From Leyella stercorea (lineage in GTDB: Bacteria; Bacteroidota; Bacteroidia; Bacteroidales; Bacteroidaceae), in the NCBI RefSeq assembly GCF_021531655.1, contig NZ_JADYUF010000049.1, positions 1-24,147 of the forward strand: a stretch of 24,147 nt of DNA, read 5' to 3'. The translations under genes and the position numbers were made by a program. The notes below the pieces were generated by a model. It did not search any database. It was not told the DNA's origin and worked only from the letters and a program-made list of their open reading frames with translations. Every line of letters starts with the position of its first letter. The first letter of the stretch is position 1. Shown here piece by piece: positions 22,508 through 24,147 of this stretch.

Positions 22508-24147
22508 TTAGAAGTTGAGGTTGAGACCGAGCAGGAATGTGCGGCAACGTGGATAGACATTACTGTCCTTACCTGATGTCATTTCCGGCTCAAGACCTTT
22601 GTACTTTGTGATAGTAAATACGTTAGAGCATGAGGCGTAGATACGACCTGAGATACCATGGTATTTACCCATCTTCAATACATTGTTGAAGTTGTAGCCC
22701 AATGTGATATTGTCGCACTTCAAGAAGCTGGCATTCTGTACAAAGTAATCGGTAAGAGGATAGTTGTATGATGTCCAGCCTAAGGTAGTTATATCCTTTG
22801 TGGCGTTCTCATAATATCCCTTTGAATTGTAGAGTTCTGAGGTGTTGGCTTTACTCTCTTCATATCCGTTATAGACATAGTTGCCTAAGCTGAAACGGAA
22901 GTTACTGCCGAGATCCCAGTTCTTGTATGAAACCTTAAGGTTGAAACCGCCAGTCCAAGGAGCTACGATATTCTTATAGAAGTATCTGTCGTTCTCGTCA
23001 ATCACACCATTACCATCGCGATCTACGTAGCAGCCCATGATAGGACGTCCATTCTCGTCATATACCTGCTGGTAAACCAAGAAAGAGTTGGCTGGCTGTC
23101 CTACCTTATGATAGGTGATGGGCTGATTCTGACCTACCTGCATACCTGCTTCAATCATATCACGACCGCCTGCAAGTTCGGTAATCTTGTTCTTGTTGTA
23201 GGCAGCGTTGACACCAACTTCTACAAACCAGTCTTTTGTCTGTATAGGACGACCTGTAATGGCAACTTCAAAGCCCTTATTTTCCAATGTACCGGCATTC
23301 ATCAAGAGTGCATTGTCAAAGTTCTGACCTGCAGAGATAGTTGTAGTACTGAGCAAGTCGGTTGTTTTGCGGTAATACGCATCAAGGTTTAAGGTAAGTC
23401 TTTGATCGAACATACCATAGTCGATACCGACGTTCCATGTGGTTGTTGTCTCCCAAGTCAAATTGTCATTGTATGCCAATGGGATAAAGAGTGTTCCTGG
23501 GTTGTTCTTAATGCCACCGATAGGATAGAGGTGGTGATTACTTGTACTCTTTTTGTAAGTAAGAGTATAGTATTCCTTACCAGTGTCTTGCTGACCGGTC
23601 TTACCCCAACCAAGACGAAGCTTCAAGTCGCTGATAGCATTGACATTTTTCAAGAAACTCTCGTCTTTAATACGCCATGCAAAGGCTGCTGATGGGAAGA
23701 AGCCCCAACGGTTTCCGTCAGAAAAACGGCTTGAACCGTCATAACGGGCAGTGAATGTGAGGAGATAACGATTCAACAAAGAATAGTTGGCACGTCCATA
23801 CCAGCTCACGAGATAGGTCTGTCCTCGCCAATTCTTTGTGTCGTACGACTTTACTGTTCCTGCAAGAGATTCGCCCTTGTCGTTCTTACCTTCGTTGGTA
23901 GAAGGATACATTGATCTGCTCCATTCGTTTCCCCAATATTTCATGTGACTATACTCGTAACCAGCCATGATGTCGAAGTGGTTCGCCTTGTTGAAGTCCT
24001 TGGTGTACTGAGCATAGGCTGTTGCCAAGACGTTATACTTCTTTTCTTTATTCTCGCTGTCGCCACCATAGTAGTACCCCAATTCGGGATAAAATAGCGA
24101 TTAGTTGCATATGAAGACAGATACACGAGTTCTCTTCTCATGCCATC
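22508..24147 (-). CDS. susC: SusC-family TonB-dependent receptor, 5' part outside the window, apparent frameshift
   Basis: The C-terminal about 540 residues of a protein normally near 1000. They are beta-barrel strands with typical SusC features: WRGQTYLVSWYGRANYSL, YLLTFTARYDGSSRFSDGNR, WGFFPSAAFAWRIKDESFLK, LKLRLGWGKTGQQDTG, FEVAITGRPI, and the C-terminal RCRTFLLGLNLNF ending in Phe. The frame in use from about 24091 downstream runs into TAA at 24101-24103. Upstream, the matching sequence (MRRELVYLSSYATNRYF) is in another frame. One missing T in the T-run at 24091-24094 (minus strand TATTTTATCC) would restore NRYFYPELGYYYGG. SusC imports starch oligosaccharides using TonB energy. Either the gene is broken or the run was misread. 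Confidence 0.88.

Overview
The window looks like a Bacteroidales genome, most like Prevotellaceae or a close gut relative. The reasons are SusC/SusD/SusE/SusF starch genes, DUF1573 and EFR1-type proteins, an FecR/TonB-receptor cassette, an AbiE pair, and promoters of the Bacteroidetes type (TTTG, about 20 bp, TAnnTTTG) with few Shine-Dalgarno sites. Genus is an inference. Strand use splits the window cleanly: every gene left of the tRNA is on the plus strand, and every protein gene to its right is on the minus strand.

Left part (1-6024) is accessory and partly decayed. It holds a tyrosine recombinase of Bacteroides mobile elements broken by a 1-nt deletion, a small RhuM-like protein overlapping it, and 577 bp of non-coding DNA full of repeated boxes and hairpins. 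Next come an AbiEi/AbiEii type IV toxin-antitoxin pair and a three-gene trans-envelope signalling cassette (ECF sigma factor, short FecR-like anti-sigma, TonB-dependent receptor). That cassette is dead: the sigma gene has an in-frame TAA and the receptor is cut to about a quarter of its length. A complete tRNA-Arg(ACG) with promoter and terminator closes this part.

Middle part (6400-14867) is mostly housekeeping: a Ser-type sulfatase, an EFR1 flavodoxin/ferredoxin protein, a DUF1573 protein, a manC-serB pair, a small conserved hypothetical, a winged-helix protein with a histone-like tail, and aspS. Several genes end at clear intrinsic terminators.

Right part (15457-24147) is a starch-utilisation locus read on the minus strand: susC (5' part outside the window, with an apparent 1-nt frameshift), susD, susE, susF, a terminator, a duplicated promoter/operator region, then a secreted multidomain GH13 alpha-amylase. 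SusC/D import the oligosaccharide, SusE/F bind starch at the surface, and the amylase cuts it.

The most unusual items are non-coding. (1) Two arrays of the same 22-bp palindromic unit lie just downstream of the sulfatase and of the amylase. (2) A gap-free duplication of an about 95-bp promoter/operator region before the amylase has a free-standing terminator between the copies, which predicts a starch-linked RNA of about 130 nt. (3) An orphan plus-strand promoter plus terminator near 8028-8176 predicts an RNA of about 110 nt. (4) The repeat- and hairpin-rich region at 1676-2252 lies beside the recombinase. (5) Three near-identical TAnnTTTG boxes lie upstream of aspS.
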